A DNA stretch of 24,652 nucleotides, taken from NCBI GenBank assembly GCA_025769875.1, contig JAGFNK010000710.1:1-24652 (forward strand), given 5' to 3'. Shown piece by piece: positions 16,283-24,652 of this stretch (within the stretch, counting starts at the first letter, position 1; every line of letters begins with the position of its first letter). Made by a program: the position numbers and the translations under genes. This DNA is from Russula earlei. Its lineage: Eukaryota; Basidiomycota; Agaricomycetes; Russulales; Russulaceae. A model generated the notes under the pieces. The model saw nothing but the letters and a program-made list of their open reading frames with translations, was not told the origin of the DNA and searched no databases.

Positions 16283-19200
16283 GCTTAACACGTGAGTAAA
16301 AAAGAAAGAAAATAGAAAGGATAAAGTGCACTGGGTTTATGGTTGCATAGTATTGTTTTCATAGTCATTGAGTGTTCTTGTGGTCTTGGCCTGAGTTGTC
16401 ACACATGCCGGAGGTAGCAAAGCAGAGGGCATTGAGCTGCAAAGTAATGTGAGAGGATGGGAGAGCAAGCAAGAGAAAGCTTTGCCTGCCATCATCACAG
16501 CCATGGGCATGTTGCTGAGCCACCCATAGATAGGCCAGTTGACAACATTTAGATGGCTGCCTTGTACATGCACACCACATGATCTGGATCTGGAAGACAT
16601 GACATGCTCAGCACTGTGCAAAGGAGAGTGGAGGGGGGAGAGGAAAATGACCAAAATAAGGGGGAAGATTGAATGTGCACTGATTTGACCGCTCTTGAAT
16701 GTGTTGAATGTAATGATGGTGGTGTTGTCAGGGGAGGTCAGAAGGATGGCAGTGCACAGGGGCAAGTAAGGCAGGAGTGGGGTAGAGGACATGGGAGGAG
16801 GGAGAGGAGGGGGGAGCTTGGATATGCTACATCATTGTCATTGCATGACCCCTATTTGCATGCTTGAAAATAATTTTTTTCTCCATGCACTAGGTCCAGA
16901 AAAGGCATCCTTGATAATTATGTGGTCACAAAAGGTGATTCCAGGAGCCACTCGATCCATCAACCCTTCAACCCCCTTCATTTTAATTATAGACAAGCTG
17001 AAGCTTGCCTGGGCTTTGCCCAAGGGGTGTGCCTTTGGCAGGCCATGAGCATTCTCTTCATGTGTAATCCTTTTTGGATAAAGGGAGAGGAGGTCTATCA
17101 TAATCTCACAATCATCACCATATGTAATCTTTTTTACTCATAAGGCCCATTTTAGCAACAGGTACCAACAAAACCCTATTATATTGGTGATCTCTGAAAA
17201 TCCTTGAGTTTTAAGAGTTTCCATTTGGGTTCAAAATTCTCTTTCTAAAAGGCCCTAATATGCCTTTAACATCACTCATTACTAGGTGTAATCCCTTTTT
17301 GAGTGAATGTGTAATTCTTTATAATCTTCATGTCATCTATCAGAACAATCCATATCAATACACTGAATTTATATATTTTTACACTCACTTTATTAAATTT
17401 CACTCTACATTCTTCTTCCCTTCCCCCCATGAAACCACCTTTATAGCAGATACTGAAATTGACTTGAACACCCCTCATTAGCCTTGCCATGAGAAGCAAC
17501 AGAGATTTTAATATCATCCTATAAAAGAGGAGCCATCCACCATAGCACAGGCACCTCATTTGCCAATTAGTAACTGCCTCCATCTCAACCAAAAACAAAA
17601 CTCTTACCATGATCCTATCAAAGACAGCAATTCATCATATGGCCAAGTCAACTGCCAATCAGCATCTGTGCTTGATGTTAATCACTCAACCAACCATAGT
17701 GCTACAGCTCAGCCCAGTTAAACTGGATATAGATTCAACTCATTTATCAGTGGAAAATAAAAATAATCTTATGAAATCATTATATTCACTAAAGGTAACA
17801 TAGTCAACTGGATGATCACATGCACATGGTGATTGCAGGAAATGGGCTGAGAGAAGAGAAGGCCAAGACACAACTCAACGCACGTGACATTGCACGCGCG
17901 GGAAACCATCATGTGCCATCAGGGTTTCGTGGGTGTGGGAATTGGCCAGTCCCTGCATTGAAGGAGGCTGAAGAAAAACTAAGGATAGGGAAGAGGGTAT
18001 TAGACTAGAAAACTGAAACAGGAAAGAAATGGAAAAACGCACGCACGCACGCACAGGGAAAAGAAGGCCAGATGGAACGCAAGTCAGACAGAGGCGAGAA
18101 CATAAAAGAAAAGAAAAGAAGAAAGAAAAGAAAGGGAAAATGAAAGAAAAGTACCTGAAAGCCAGAACACAGTGGCGTTGGGCGGGACCGTTCGGCCTTC
18201 ATTTTGGGATGCGCCGGTTTGTCGGGAGAACGTGTTTGCAAAGGCAATCGCGATCGCGCGGCGTGAGCATGATGACGGTTGCGTTGACAGGTAGCAGACG
18301 GGAGGAAGGAGGAGAGGATGGCGCGATACCGATCGCCCAAGCAAGGTTTAGTCGTTGAGGGCATGACGCGATACGCACGACGGCGAGCGCCACGTACTGT
18401 CGAGGTCACCGGCTTCGACCCTGGTCGTGCTGTCGCTGCCATTCGCGGCCGTACGCGGCCATTCATGGCGATAGGAGACGCACGGGGAACTGCATGAGGC
18501 ACCAACAGGGTTTCGAGTGTGGGGTTGGTCTCGAGCGCGCAAAGGGAGGCTTGAGGAGAACACGGAAGAAATGAGCGAAAAGGAAACGAATTTCACGAAA
18601 AGGAAGATAGAAAACTGCCCCCGCGGGATCAATACCCACAGGAACTGCGATACAGCGCCGTGACCGCCTTTTATAACCGGGCACGATTACCAAAGTTCAG
18701 TTGCTAAATGCGTGAGACACCGATTGACCCCTCGCGAGAGTCTTGACAGGTGCGTCATGACCGAGGTCCTGGCCGTGCTGTTGCTGTGAGAAGAGGTCAA
18801 AAAAGAGCAAGTGAAAAAAATAAAAAATAAAAACGGAGGTCAGAGAGGACAGAAAAGAGAAGGAAGGAAGGAGGCTAACAGGGCATTGGGTGTGGGAATT
18901 GGCCGGTTCGCGCGTCCTTTGGTCGTCAGAAGAGGAAATAAAAGCACCTGTGAAAGAAAGCCAACAGGAACCGGCAAGTCACAGAGAGAGACTGGGAGAG
19001 TGTTGTGAAATGGGATAATGTGCTGTTGCAAGGAAGACGGAAAAGAGAAGGAGAGAGAACGCGCAAACATGAAAACGATAACGCACGCAAAGATCCCTGG
19101 TGTCGCGCACAGGGACACAGTGCTGGAGGGAACTGGTCGTGGCTCTAAGAGGTCTTCACTGTGGTGCGAGTACTTGTGTTCACATTCCGGGTGTTATCGC

Positions 19201-19366
19201 GTTTCCGGGTAAACGAAGGGAATCGAAAAGAAAAAGAAAAATCACGCACCTGCCATTCCATGGTCGTGGTGGTGGTCATGACCATCGCGTTGTTGTTGGG
19301 AGTGGGGTAGAGACAAATAAAACCCACCGTCGCTGGCCAGGACCATGCGATGGATTTGAAAGCGAG

Positions 19367-19438
19367 GAGAATGGGCCCTTTTTGCCGTGCGAACGGCCGC
19401 GTACACGCGCTGTGTTGAACCGCCGTGAACATCTAGAG
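19367..19438 (+). repeat. 72-bp module, copy 1
   Basis: Begins GAGAATGGGCCC, has CGAACGGCCGCGTACACGCG in the middle and ends ATCTAGAG. Related to the copies at 20469 and 20700. Confidence 0.7.
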
Positions 19439-20468
19439 GTCAGAGACAACAGAAAAGAGAAGAAAGGAAACAGGAGGCTCACAGGGGTGTAGCGTCAAAC
19501 GAAACCCACCGTTACCGGCGAGGATCGTGCGAGGGATTTGAAAGCCGCGAGAACGGCGCGTTTTGGGAGTGGGTCAAGTGGAGCAGAGGGGACGGGAGAG
19601 GAACGCGACGCGCTCGGGAATTGGCATGTATAACAGCTGGAGAGGAGAAGAAAAAATCAAAAACCATATAGAAATGAAAAAACGCACGCGGTCGTGGCCA
19701 TCGTGAGGCCCCGCTTGATGGCGGCATTATCGTTGTGGTCGTGGCCGTGCTGTTACTATGACGGGTTAGAAATCGCGAGTGAATTATGGAAAAAGAAAAA
19801 GAAACGCACACAGGCCAGGTCTTGACCTGGAGTTGCATACGCGGGAGAAAGACAGCCGGAGCGGAACTGGCGAGGAAGAAATAGAGACTTGGAGACCGTC
19901 GTCTTGTGAAACGGGACAATTGGCCGTTGCACTGAGGGAAGGAAGAGGGATAAGAGAATGAGAGAACTGTGGTGCTAGAGTGTTGTCGCGTTTTTTTTTT
20001 AAGAAAAGGCGCACAGTCGTGGTCATCGCCATCTCGTTGTGGTTGCCACTGTGAGAGTTATACATCGTCGTAAAAAAAAGGGGGTCTGTCGCTGTAAGGA
20101 GATGGGCGCACCGGGTTCATGTTTGAAGGACGACGCACGCTCGTCGAGCACGAAAAATCCCTCCAGACCTTCACGGCTGTATCAACGCCGTGGTCCTAGC
20201 TGTGCTGTCTCTGTGAGAAACGGGTAAGAAAAGTGAGCGCAGAAAAAAACTTGAACGAAACGCGCACGGAGTGCCATCATTGCGGTGGAGGTCATGACCG
20301 TCGTGTTGTGATTGGGAGTGGGGTAGAGACAAACAAAACCCAGCTTCGCGTCGTGAACGTCCAGAGAGGGTGGGGTGGAGGAGAGGGAGGGCAGAGGAGA
20401 GAGCAGAGGACAGGAGAGAAGAGGACAACGCGGCCGCGAAAAGTTTTGAGGGATTTCTCGAAAGCCTC

Positions 20469-20540
20469 GAGAATGGCCCATTTTTGGCGTGCGAATGGCC
20501 GCGTACATGCGCGGCGTTGACCGGTCGTGAATGTCGAGAG
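20469..20540 (+). repeat. 72-bp module, copy 2
   Basis: Begins GAGAATGGCCCA, with CGAATGGCCGCGTACATGCG and TTGACCGGTCGTGAATGTCG. Same length and order as copy 1. Confidence 0.75.
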
Positions 20541-20699
20541 TCGAGAGACGGGCTGGAGGAGAGGGCAAGGACCGGCGACCCTCCGACCCCCTTCGTTTTA
20601 ATTATAGATTATAGATTATAGAGAAGAAAGGAAAAAGCAGGCTCACAGGGGTGCACCATCCTTGGCCAAGACTGAGCGAGGGATTCGTTTGGACGCCGC

Positions 20700-20776
20700 G
20701 AGAATGGCCCGTTTTTGTTTTGGCGTGCAAATGGCCACGCATGTACGTGGTGTTGACCGGTTGTGAACGTCGAGAG
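20700..20776 (+). repeat. 72-bp module, copy 3 (77 bp)
   Basis: Begins GAGAATGGCCCG, with CAAATGGCCACGCATGTACG and TTGACCGGTTGTGAACGTCG. It is a few bases longer in its T-rich part than the other copies. Confidence 0.75.
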
Positions 20777-20986
20777 AGGGGGTGGAGGAGAGGCAGAGCA
20801 GAGGGCAGAGGACAGGAGAGGAGAGGACGACGCGGTTGCGCAACGCGGCCGTGAAAACAAATTTTTTCACCACTTAGCAACTGAACTGATAATTGATTGG
20901 TGGACGATGATTGATTGATGGTTGATGACATCGTACCAAGACAACACCTCGCCCGTCCTTTAAGCCACATCACATTCTAGTAGCTG

Positions 20987-22964
20987 CTATTTTAACATGT
21001 CGAGCGTATTCCTCAACACCCGCCTATCATCCTCTTTCGTAATCTTGGAATTAGCGTCCTCTGCTCGCCCAAACGTCAACTCCGTGCTGAGCCGTCCGGA
21101 TGGATATTCGGCGTCTCCAACATTGCCCCCCCAGTCAAAATCTATCAGCATCACATTTTCTCCATCACAAAGGATGTTGGGCTCGCGTAGGTCCCCGTGG
21201 ACGAACCCGGCTTTGTGGAAGGATTCCATGAGATCCCATAGGTCTTTATTCCACTTGTCACAGAAACGCGCTCGATTTGGTGCCGTATAGAGAGATGTAG
21301 ATGGAAAATGTATTCCATGGCAATGGCGAAGAAACCTCCTGCGAGTCGCTGGAAGCCGAGAATCTTTGGGGCACATCTTCGTTCAGCACAAAACTCGTGC
21401 AGTTCGATCGAGTATCGTTGCGAAAACTTCACAATGATTTCTTTGTCATCGTCCAGCCTGGCAATGTACAGATGGCGGTAGTCCTGCGTTTTGGGATAGA
21501 GCTCAACAATTCGAAATCGGATCTCGCCGGTATCGCCCCACTTCGTCAACGCCGAGATGTATGGAAGTCTGGTGTTAGGTTCAGGGTCAAGTGACATCGC
21601 GGTAGCTCCGTTGATGAAGAGCAGTGCCTCGTCATCTATGCGTCGTGACAGATCCAATGCCGCATAAAAGGCAGCATAGAGCTGCTGTCGATCATCACCA
21701 TTGACGGCGGATGGGATACACGACAACATAGGGGTGAGGCTGACAATGCGCCAAAGCGGCTTAAGAAAAATAATTCCAAAAAACATGACATATGGGCCTC
21801 GTACGCAGGTCAGGCTTGTGCCCATAGGAGACCAAGAGACGTTCGGCTTACCAGCAATTGTCAGGCCGAGACACGGCATCCTCCACGGAGACACGTCCCC
21901 TCGTTTCACCATTACACGAGAGTGCGATTTGGTGACGTAGCTGAGGAGCTCGACAGCAGGTATCGATGACGAGGAAGCGAGCTCGTTTTAAACTCAACCA
22001 CGCACGATATCATGCCGTGTGGCCCTTTGAAGTGACCATCCGTTTGGCAAGTGCCAATAACGCCCGCCGCAAGGGGTGGAGGGCGAGGGTCACGAAGTTC
22101 AAAAATTTTGTTTAAAGTCTCTAGGCCCTCCTCCATCCGGTCGCGCTCCTTCTCGTGGATCAGGGTCATTGCTTCAGAGAAAAGATCAACGGCCTCTTCC
22201 AGATCACCCCTCATCTTGTTCGAGGCACGTGTATAATGCCGACCTTTGAAGTCGTCGTGAAAGAGACCGAAGCCCTCAAATAGGAGGGGAAGAGGAGGAA
22301 CCGCATCAGACTCGGGACGGTCGTCCAGAATCCTTTCCTCTAAGTCTTTTTGCATTAACGTGTAGTTGGCGTGCTTGCTGATCAGAGACGCGGCTGTGGA
22401 ATTAAGTGGGAGATCCTGAAGACGCTTAAGGTCTTTCTGACGCTTAAGGTCTTTCTGACGCTTAAGGTCTTTCTGACGCTGAAGGTCTCTCTGACGCTGA
22501 CTAGCTTCTTCCTGACGAGATTCTTCCTGGTTAGATTCTTGCCGAGAATTTCTCTTGCCAAGGACCGATTCTGGCCAGATGACCGTTTGGAAAAGCACGA
22601 TGGTAGGATAAATGGGGAGCGAGGATTGAGCATAATGTCATGGACTCACGATTCGGAAGCTCAACGACAATGCTGATCCTCTCCTCTAGAGGAACCGTCT
22701 CGAATACTCTGGCGAGTGAGCGAGACGTCTTCAGCGGCTTTTCATCGTTCGTGGCTGTTCAGCAGCTTGTGCAATGTTCTCGTCATCATCTAGATCGACT
22801 TTGTAGAGGACGAGTTGGGCGGCGTCGATATCCTTCAAAATATGAGAGTTTTTTTGCAAAATGGCGTCTTTAAGATTGCCGACAGTCTTCTTCCGTTCAA
22901 TATTTACGGGGAATATGGTGTCTTTTCCCTTAATATACACGTAAAGTTCCAGCTCTGAGGCCAT
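20987..22964 (-). pseudogene. Crinkler-like (CRN) protein with C-terminal kinase domain, frameshifted
   Basis: Minus-strand ATG at 22962-22964 starts MASELELYVYIKGKDTIFPV, a ubiquitin-like N-terminus of the Crinkler type. An intron fits 22649-22571 (GTGAGT...CCAG, 79 nt). It is followed by a charged RQKDLK repeat, a middle region (MQKDLEERILDD, PLLFEGFGLFHDDF, then PCLGLTIAG) and a kinase-like end: Lys in EIIVKFSQRY (codon 21427-21429), HGDLREPN (about 21176-21199), and DFDWGG (21134-21142) in the place of DFG. Stop TAG is at 20987-20989. Apparent one-base losses occur near 22752, 21986-21989 and 21305-21308; the last two lie in runs of four A or T on the read strand, so sequencing error is possible. 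About 630 residues if uninterrupted. CRN proteins act as effectors or in conflict between cells and usually enter the nucleus; the target is unknown. A CT-rich tract precedes the start. Confidence 0.75.
22423..22494 (-). repeat. 18-bp tandem repeat coding RQKDLK, 3 perfect and 1 imperfect unit
   Basis: Plus-strand unit CGCTTAAGGTCTTTCTGA at 22423, 22441 and 22459, with a changed fourth unit at 22477. It is in frame (18 = 6 codons) and lengthens a charged, probably helical linker between the ubiquitin-like domain and the rest of the Crinkler-like protein. Number variation would not break the frame. Confidence 0.9.
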
Positions 22965-23550
22965 ATTAGACGGGGAGGGCAGATGAGCGATGAGTCAGGG
23001 ATGAGTGAGAGAGGGGGAGAACAAACAGACAGAGGACGCCACATCCAGGCGTTTTAAAGCTCCGAAAACAAGGTAGTCCCACGCCTCAGCCCCACTTGTT
23101 GACCACATGGCCTCCGTCAACAGGCGGCCTCATCCCCAATCTTCAGGTCAAAAAAGCAAAAGCTTGTGGCACATGGACCATTCAATGGTCTTGCCGCGCA
23201 CACCACTGGCCGCACGCACTTGCTTTCCACCTCGCTCTTCAGCCTGACCTTCCTCGCTTGCGTCTTGACCGTGTTCGCCTCTGACATGCTCCTGTGTCCC
23301 GCGCACCCCAAATGCGGCCATTTCGCCAATGAGAACTTTGGAAACGTCCCTGCAAGGAGGTAGTGGAAAAGCGACCCAAAAGATGGGCAGAGGAGCGCTA
23401 CCCAACGCGAGACACCACGTGATCCCCAGCCCCAAAACATTAAATTTGTAAGATCCCGGAAAATATCCTCGCTCGCCTCATGGCTATATATGCATTCGAA
23501 AAGAGTGGCATTAGTATCTGGCTACAGGGCTCATGGTATGGTACCCATAG
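22965..23550. other. Upstream region of the Crinkler-like gene, no gene supported
   Basis: The 60 bases before the ATG are pyrimidine-rich on the minus strand (CTCACTCATCCCTGACTCAT type), common for fungal promoters. 23100-23400 has short overlapping ORFs in both directions (for example CPAHPKCGHFANENFG on plus) without a recognised domain. CTATATATGC near 23483 is TATA-like but has no gene attached. Confidence 0.45.
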
Positions 23551-23747
23551 TGTCACAGAACCAGTGCCTTGGACTGGACTGGCAAACTGGGATAGCCTAC
23601 CTGGACATACCTTGCATCTGACTCATTTGTATGACTTGTCTGACTGACTTGTGTTTACAATGACTCTACCTTATAACAAGTAACTGCCTCCTAATTGCCT
23701 CACTACTACCACACTGTCTCCTGCAGGATGCTATTTGATATAGTATC
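23551..23747 (+). repeat. Family A LTR fragment (5' part)
   Basis: Starts TGTCACAGAACC and follows LTR A (TAGCCTACCTGGAC, GCTATTTGATATAGTATC) for about 200 bases, stopping before the TATA region. It is cut by an inverted family A LTR beginning at 23748. No purine tract precedes it, unlike the two 3' ends. Confidence 0.7.
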
Positions 23748-23851
23748 TGTCACTGACTGGGGGTGGTGTTGCTGACAAATCAGTCCACACATGAGATGAA
23801 TGCAGAGAGTTGAGCAAGACAATAAGTTATCGCAAAGGTCAGGGATCTTGG
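23748..23851 (-). repeat. Family A LTR, 3' end, inverted
   Basis: TGTCACTGACTGGGGGTGGT is the reverse complement of the family A LTR end. The match continues through CTGACAAATC and GATGAATGCAG to CAGGGATCTTGG at 23851, where a family B LTR begins. The rest of this LTR must lie beyond the window. Confidence 0.82.
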
Positions 23852-24652
23852 TGTCATGAACCATTTCCTGGAGAGGGCCCTTGAAGGACCCTTCCTTATA
23901 AGAGGAAACCCAGTCTCTATGGTGTCACCCTGTTCACACAGACAAAAGGGGTGAGTAGAGGTGTCCACAATATCATGCGTGCATTGTCACACAAGTGATT
24001 CTCAGCACAATTGACATACAGCAAGCCCCACTCAATGGCAAGCCTTTTAGCAATAAAGGACAGTATTATAGCCTCCCTAAGGACCCTTTAGGATGACTAG
24101 AAATGCTCTACAATAGAGACTAACACAATACTAAAGACCCTACAATGCATTATTAGACTGACTCTAATAACTATAGAATGAACTATACAGCAATACTAAG
24201 GACCTTAATAGAAGTATTAGGGTCGACTCTAAGGACCCTAATAGAACTATATAAGGGGCCTTATAGGCAACTATATTCCCTGAACCAAACTACAACTCCT
24301 CAAATGACTGGTCCTAAACTAACTAACAGCAAATGAATCAGGTGCTTTGCACGTGTACTAGGGCAGTAAACACATGAACAATAAAGGCTCTTACTCATCA
24401 AGAGAAGCCTTCTTACTCAGCAGCTTACTGAGCATGACTGAGCATGCTCAGTAAGCGCACTGACTTCTTACTCATCACTCTATTGTGCTTGATAACAATG
24501 TTATGACTTGTTCCCTATTCAGCAGTTCTCTTATAGTATATAAGTGCTCAATAAAGTAGCAGACAGTCCTCAGACTGTCCATTTGTTTACGGCACTCTCC
24601 ATCCCTGAGATACTCCTTTAAGGACTGTCTTCTTGTGACTATCCTGGCTTCT
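23852..24652 (+). mobile_element. Family B LTR, partial, inside inverted LTR A
   Basis: Starts TGTCATGAACC and matches the reverse complement of 7253-8214 over about 800 bases, including CCTTGAAGGACCCTTCCTTA, the palindrome at 24424-24455, a TATA box and the hairpin after it. It runs off the window end, so whether it is a solo LTR or a full element cannot be told. Relative to LTR A it is antisense, as in the first copy. Confidence 0.88.
24537..24587 (+). promoter_or_regulatory. TATA box and downstream hairpin in family B LTR
   Basis: TATATAAG at 24537-24544 is followed by GACAGTC-CTCA-GACTGTC, as in the family B copies at 3047 and on the minus strand at 7522-7529. Confidence 0.6.

Larger units (their letters stand above)
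15384..17800. repeat. CpG-poor field of degenerate repeat modules, no intact gene
   Basis: This 2.4-kb stretch has A-rich and purine-rich tracts, a (CA)n run and modules that recur further right. AGGTCTTGACCTGGAGTTGC occurs at 15826 and again at about 19817. GTGCACCAGGTTTGTGGTTG (15439) resembles the segments at 16327 and 20106. GTTGCTGTGAGA next to GAGCAAGTRAAAA (15384) recurs at about 18778. CpG is rare. 17100-17800 is AT-rich with no coding signal I trust. Most ORFs here are short and low-complexity. Confidence 0.6.
17801..20880. repeat. CpG-rich field of diverged repeat modules, no intact gene
   Basis: Several modules recur at irregular spacing. GGGTGTGGGAATTGGCC is at about 17930 and 18885. 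GTGGCCGTGCTGTT-type segments are near 18770 and 19745, with a related one near 20190. GGGAGTGGGGTAGAGACAAA is near 19298 and 20314. A 72-77 bp module is at 19367, 20469 and 20700. Purine-rich GAGAGGAGAGG tracts, an (ACGC)n run (about 18038-18054) and A-runs fill the gaps. The many short ORFs on both strands lack recognisable domains or conserved starts. CpG is abundant, in contrast to the related modules left of 17.8 kb. Confidence 0.6.

Noticed and set aside
17272..17803. ORFs in the AT-rich stretch near 17.3-17.8 kb, considered as a LINE remnant
   Set aside because: No reverse transcriptase or endonuclease motif is visible in any frame and there is no poly-A end with duplications.
18005..20973. 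Many ORFs over 80 codons on both strands at 18-21 kb
   Set aside because: The sequence is CpG-rich and stop-poor. ORFs overlap on opposite strands, carry no motifs and follow repeat modules.
23117..23440. Small ORFs upstream of the Crinkler-like gene, one with a hydrophobic stretch
   Set aside because: Overlapping in both directions, without a conserved start, intron signals or a recognised domain; a secreted small protein cannot be supported.
1..24652. tRNA or rRNA genes
   Set aside because: No cloverleaf with consistent A and B boxes and no rRNA-like segment was seen by eye. The only tRNA-related sequence is the copia primer site, which is complementary to a tRNA.

Overview
The window looks like a repeat-rich stretch of a filamentous fungal genome, most likely a basidiomycete (Agaricomycetes). 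The evidence is: Ty1/copia and Ty3/gypsy elements with fungal-type Gag, a PIF/Harbinger-type DNA transposon whose genes carry very short introns (39-51 nt), and a Crinkler-like protein fused to a fungal-type kinase. This assignment is inferred from protein families and intron style; no rRNA or other housekeeping marker is present. Almost everything is mobile DNA. Only one probable host gene is seen (20987-22964, minus), and it is broken.

Layout. 1-721 is the 3' end of a gypsy-like element ('family A', LTR ends TGTCAC...GTGACA) with a double zinc-knuckle ORF. Its 3' LTR is split by a complete copia element (722-6845, target duplication GTAAT) and by an antisense solo LTR of a second family ('family B', 7253-8214, target duplication CCCGA); LTR A resumes at 8220-8310. 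Another family B solo LTR (2547-3374, duplication GGGAC) sits inside the copia pol gene. 8311-12243 is a Harbinger-type transposon with a Myb/SANT-like gene and a DDE transposase gene on the same strand. A third-family solo LTR ('family C', 10546-11142, duplication GATAG) lies in the transposase intron. 12365-14792 holds the 5' part of a minus-strand gypsy element (decayed gag plus a probable LTR, 'family D'). 14805-15383 is a truncated second copy of the family A 3' end.

15384-20880 is about 5.5 kb of degenerate, mutually related repeat modules without a convincing intact gene. Its left part is strongly CpG-poor and its right part CpG-rich, with the change near 17.8 kb. 20987-22964 (minus) encodes a Crinkler-type ubiquitin-like N-terminus, a charged repeat, a middle domain and a kinase-like C-terminus, interrupted by three apparent one-base frameshifts. 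The window closes with a nested cluster: a family A LTR fragment, an inverted family A LTR end, and inside that another family B LTR running off the end.

Most genes carry nonsense or frameshift lesions, and many stops are the kind expected from C-to-T change (CGA to TGA, TGG to TAG/TGA, CAG to TAG). The best leads are: antisense insertion of family B into nearly the same place in two family A LTRs, hairpins just downstream of the TATA box in LTR families A and B, an LTR confined to a transposase intron, a copia element that is young by its LTRs but broken in its genes, and the CpG boundary within one repeat field. I do not see a clearly new defence or metabolic system.
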